In this document: positions 4,058 to 6,401 of the stretch, one piece after another
Position numbering within the stretch: position 1 is the stretch's first letter
Layout of the letters: each line of letters opens with the position of its first letter
Origin: Hyphomicrobiaceae bacterium
GTDB lineage: Bacteria > Pseudomonadota > Alphaproteobacteria > Rhizobiales > HXMU1428-3
Direction of reading: 5' to 3'
DNA length: 6,401 nucleotides
Assembly: GCA_028285025.1 (NCBI GenBank)
Contig: JANQQH010000442.1
Span: 1 to 6,401, forward strand
The notes under the pieces: generated by a model
The model's input: only the letters and a program-made list of their open reading frames with translations
The model's database searches: none
Told to the model about the DNA's origin: nothing
Position numbers and translations under genes: made by a program

Positions 4058-6401
4058 ATGAACCAAACACAAAGCTGCCTCGACCAAAGATATAGAGACA
4101 ACCCTAACACGGTCTTTAAAAAGGCCTGGGAGACCATCATGAACCCATTTCAATTAATAAAATCCAGCTTAACCTGGATTGGCGCTGTGGCCATTGGCGC
4201 AAGTCTGGCCAGTGCCCCTGCTTTTGCTCAAAAGCAAACCCAAAAAGGGTGGCTGCAGAAAGAAGCCCCTAAAAACGGCCCTCAAAATGGCGGCGGTAAT
4301 TTGTTACCTGGCGGCAATGGGCCTGATCCTGAAATAAAGAAAATCACATTCACAAAAAGTGCAGCCCAAATCAGCTGTAAGCATGTGCGTTTTCGCATCC
4401 GTTTAGCTCTCTGGGGAACCCCGGGCTTTTGGGACAATCCAGCCAATCCTGATGTAACTGACATCACTGGTACAGTCTCATCAGTAAAAGACACCTTGCC
4501 CAAGGGCCTTTCTTGGGAAAGTGTCAGCATTAACGGGGATATTGTTAATTTCCCTGCCCTTGCCTATTCCTCAGTAAACCATGATAAAGATACCTTCGAC
4601 ATTACCGGTATCAAAATCACCGCTGACAATAGTGATGGTATTGGTGATCCTGATTTACGTGAATGGAACATTGTCGCGATCGCGAAAATCGATCCGGCTG
4701 AGTTTCCAAATCCGAAAATCAAAAAAAATCAAGCCAAAATGCGGTTGGTAACGCCTCATAGCACTTTTGAGGCATTAACACATCATTTTGGACAACCTGA
4801 CCCCGCAGATTGGCGCGAAGGTGATCCAACCAAGTTCCAAGTCGATCTGACAGATTGTGACGAACCTGATGATGGCGGAGACCCTGAAGGCGATCCAGAA
4901 GGTGAACCTTGCATCAAGCTGGAAAAAGGCGAAGTGGAATGTGAAGGCGGCGCGCCTGTGCCCTTTACATACAAAATGCCTGTTGGCCCTGAGCTGGCTG
5001 GCACCACCATTGAGCTGACCTCACTCACCCCCGGTGTTGTGGTCAATCCCCCGTTCCAAATCGTGCCCCCAGGCGGCGGCGTGCTTGAATGGGACCTGAT
5101 CGGTGCAGCCAAAGGCATGACCATTCATTTGTTGACCAACAATGTCAAACAAGTTGGCCCTGCAGACTTTGATGGGCTAGCCACATGTTGTACGGAAGAA
5201 ATCATCATTGACATCCCAGAAGACATTCCTTGCGATGATGATGACAAAGAACCCGACTTAGAAGTTGACAAAAAAGCCCTTGTACCGGTTTGTGACAAAA
5301 CCGCAGGTGATTGCAAATTCCGCATTCGGATAAAAAATGTTGGCGATAAGAAATTTGAAGGCCCGTTAGCGCTTGATGAATGGCAAATCCCTGAAAAGGC
5401 CAATATTGTCGGTGATATGACCCCGAACTGGAATTGTTCAATTCCACTCGGATTTGATTATTACATCTGTAAACATCCAGCTTTAACGCTCAATCCTGGT
5501 CAGTTTAAAGATCTGAACTTGACCTTTAAACCAGGAGCCGCTTGGATTGGCGACAAAATCAAAAATTGCGCCAAGCTGAATTACACCGAAATGGGTGTTG
5601 CTCCCTTTGGCGATCTCACCAATGACAAAGATTGCGCTGAGATCTGCATCAAAGGCAGCCCTGAATGCCCAGATGAAGGCGGTGAGGAAAAAGAGCCTGA
5701 ATTAAAGATTGAGAAAAGATATAAATCAAGAGTGTGCTCCCTAACTATGCCGAATGGCGACTACACTTCATGCGTATTGAATTATGACATAAGTGTAAAA
5801 AATATAGGTGACGGAGACTATAACGGCCCACTGAATGTCAAAGATAGTTTTGACGTGAAGCCTGACAATGTCATCTTTAACCCAATTCCACCATGGAATT
5901 GCGCCACAGTCGACGGTCAGAACTTTGACTGCACACATCCCCCATTAAATCTAGTGGCTGGTGCTGATATCGTGCTGAATGTCCAAGCAAAATTCAATTT
6001 CCCAACTGAACATGAGGGCAAATTAATTGAAAATTGCGTAACATTAGAAGAAGCACTGGAGGGCAACAACAAGGCCTGTGCAGAAGGCAAATTGCCTGAA
6101 AATTCTGACAATGACGACGGCCCGGACAATGATGGCAAACCAGACCTTTCCATTGAAAAGTCTTGTAAGCCAGGTGTTCTGGGCGGCTTGATCTCATGCC
6201 GGATTGCCATTCGCAATAATGGCGACAGCGTGCCTTCAGGTGTCATCCGCATCTTTGATGTGGCCCGCGTAATTGGCACAGAGGTCCCACTTGTGGCCCA
6301 AGACGTGACACCTGATGGACCAGAATGGTCTTGTGAAGGGGCCCCAGCCAATGACCTTGCCTGCATGATTGATGGCTCACATCTAACACCTGGCACAACC
6401 C
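4058..6401 (+). CDS. Large exported cysteine-rich protein with DUF11-like repeats; 3' end outside window
   Basis: The frame is open to the right edge, giving at least 781 residues from ATG 4058. That start has AAGGGAGG (4045-4052) 5 nt upstream and lies 11 bp after the previous stop, so the two genes are surely co-transcribed. A second in-frame ATG at 4139, with GGGAG 6 nt upstream, begins a textbook signal peptide ending SAPAFA|QKQ; from 4058 the peptide would have a 27-residue polar extension. Numbered from 4058: a Gly/Asn/Pro-rich stretch (about 70-92), an Ig-like N-terminal domain (about 94-266), the cysteine module shared with the upstream protein (285-392), then DUF11-like repeats at about 401-537, 548-677 and 696 onward. 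Acidic linkers (DEPDDGGDPEGDPEGE; CDDDDKEPD; NSDNDDGPDNDGKPD) separate the domains. Such arrays occur in surface or extracellular structural proteins. Its anchor and total length cannot be seen. Adhesin or matrix protein is a guess from architecture. Confidence 0.9.
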   Translation, partial: MNQTQSCLDQRYRDNPNTVFKKAWETIMNPFQLIKSSLTWIGAVAIGASLASAPAFAQKQTQKGWLQKEAPKNGPQNGGGNLLPGGNGPDPEIKKITFTKSAAQISCKHVRFRIRLALWGTPGFWDNPANPDVTDITGTVSSVKDTLPKGLSWESVSINGDIVNFPALAYSSVNHDKDTFDITGIKITADNSDGIGDPDLREWNIVAIAKIDPAEFPNPKIKKNQAKMRLVTPHSTFEALTHHFGQPDPADWREGDPTKFQVDLTDCDEPDDGGDPEGDPEGEPCIKLEKGEVECEGGAPVPFTYKMPVGPELAGTTIELTSLTPGVVVNPPFQIVPPGGGVLEWDLIGAAKGMTIHLLTNNVKQVGPADFDGLATCCTEEIIIDIPEDIPCDDDDKEPDLEVDKKALVPVCDKTAGDCKFRIRIKNVGDKKFEGPLALDEWQIPEKANIVGDMTPNWNCSIPLGFDYYICKHPALTLNPGQFKDLNLTFKPGAAWIGDKIKNCAKLNYTEMGVAPFGDLTNDKDCAEICIKGSPECPDEGGEEKEPELKIEKRYKSRVCSLTMPNGDYTSCVLNYDISVKNIGDGDYNGPLNVKDSFDVKPDNVIFNPIPPWNCATVDGQNFDCTHPPLNLVAGADIVLNVQAKFNFPTEHEGKLIENCVTLEEALEGNNKACAEGKLPENSDNDDGPDNDGKPDLSIEKSCKPGVLGGLISCRIAIRNNGDSVPSGVIRIFDVARVIGTEVPLVAQDVTPDGPEWSCEGAPANDLACMIDGSHLTPGTT
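4910..5233 (+). other. Cysteine module, copy B (internal in the DUF11-like protein)
   Basis: Residues 285-392, counted from ATG 4058, carry Cys at 285, 295, 377, 378 and 392. The core LTSLTPGVVVNPPFQIVPPGG is followed by an IGAAKG segment and ends CCTEEIIIDIPEDIPC. It aligns by eye with the C-terminal module of the upstream protein. It lies between two acidic linkers, ahead of the repeat array. Confidence 0.6.
5258..6401 (+). repeat. Array of at least three DUF11-like protein repeats
   Basis: Three diverged units of about 130-145 residues start near 5258, 5699 and 6143; the third is cut by the window edge. Each opens with a variant of DL-[EIS]-[IV]-[DE]-K, has Cys then an IRIKNVGD / ISVKNIGD / IAIRNNGD strand, and a later W-[NS]-C motif. 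The two complete units also share a CKHPALTLNPG / CTHPPLNLVAG segment and an I-[KE]-NC-[AV]-x-L segment. The repetition is at protein level; the DNA copies are well diverged, so this is not a recent tandem duplication. Confidence 0.75.

Noticed and set aside
4783..5403. Minus-strand open frames opposite the DUF11-like gene
   Set aside because: Their Ser/Pro/Gly-rich compositions mirror the acidic Asp/Glu/Gly codons on the other strand, and no ribosome site or domain supports them.
5917..6396. 159-residue minus-strand open frame near the right edge
   Set aside because: It lies wholly opposite the DUF11-like repeats, with low-complexity Ser/Pro content and no recognisable family.
5258..6401. 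Recent tandem DNA duplication in the repeat array
   Set aside because: The units are similar only in protein motifs; no long identical DNA stretches were seen between them.

Overview
The window looks like part of an alphaproteobacterial chromosome. This rests on an ECF sigma / membrane anti-sigma / exported-protein arrangement typical of that class, on moderate GC with GGC/GCC-rich codon use, and on Sec-type signal peptides ending in A-x-A. No taxonomic marker is present, so the assignment is an inference.

Layout. Two divergent transcription units flank a regulatory region at about 1726-2084. The leftward unit runs from 1725 to the left edge. It encodes an ECF-type RNA polymerase sigma factor (1725-1153), a single-pass anti-sigma factor whose ATG overlaps the sigma stop codon (1156-440), and, 8 bp after the anti-sigma stop, the start of an exported protein cut by the window edge (431-1). 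The visible part of that protein looks like the signal peptide and prodomain of an S8 (subtilisin-like) protease. The rightward unit encodes a secreted, beta-propeller-like protein (2085-4046, with a possible upstream in-frame start at 1935). Eleven bases after its stop comes a large exported, cysteine-rich protein with repeated DUF11-like/Ig-like domains (4058 to beyond 6401). Its 3' end lies outside the window.

How they fit together. The intergenic region holds two copies of one bipartite element, TGAACCAA-N13-GCGACCAA, with identical spacing. One points left into the sigma gene and the other points right into the propeller gene. This is the form expected of an ECF promoter (GAACC-N16-CGACC). 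The simplest reading is an autoregulated sigma factor that also drives a two-gene secreted module, held in check by the anti-sigma factor. The two secreted proteins share a cysteine-patterned module: C-terminal in the first, internal in the second. The periplasmic part of the anti-sigma factor resembles the prodomain of the neighbouring putative protease, which suggests the protease or its propeptide takes part in signalling. Together the five genes look like a self-contained, sigma-controlled export or surface-protein system of unknown purpose.

The rightward leader also contains small hairpins and repeated AACCAA/TTGGTT segments that could form alternative structures. No RNA genes, insertion sequences, CRISPR arrays or origins were seen.
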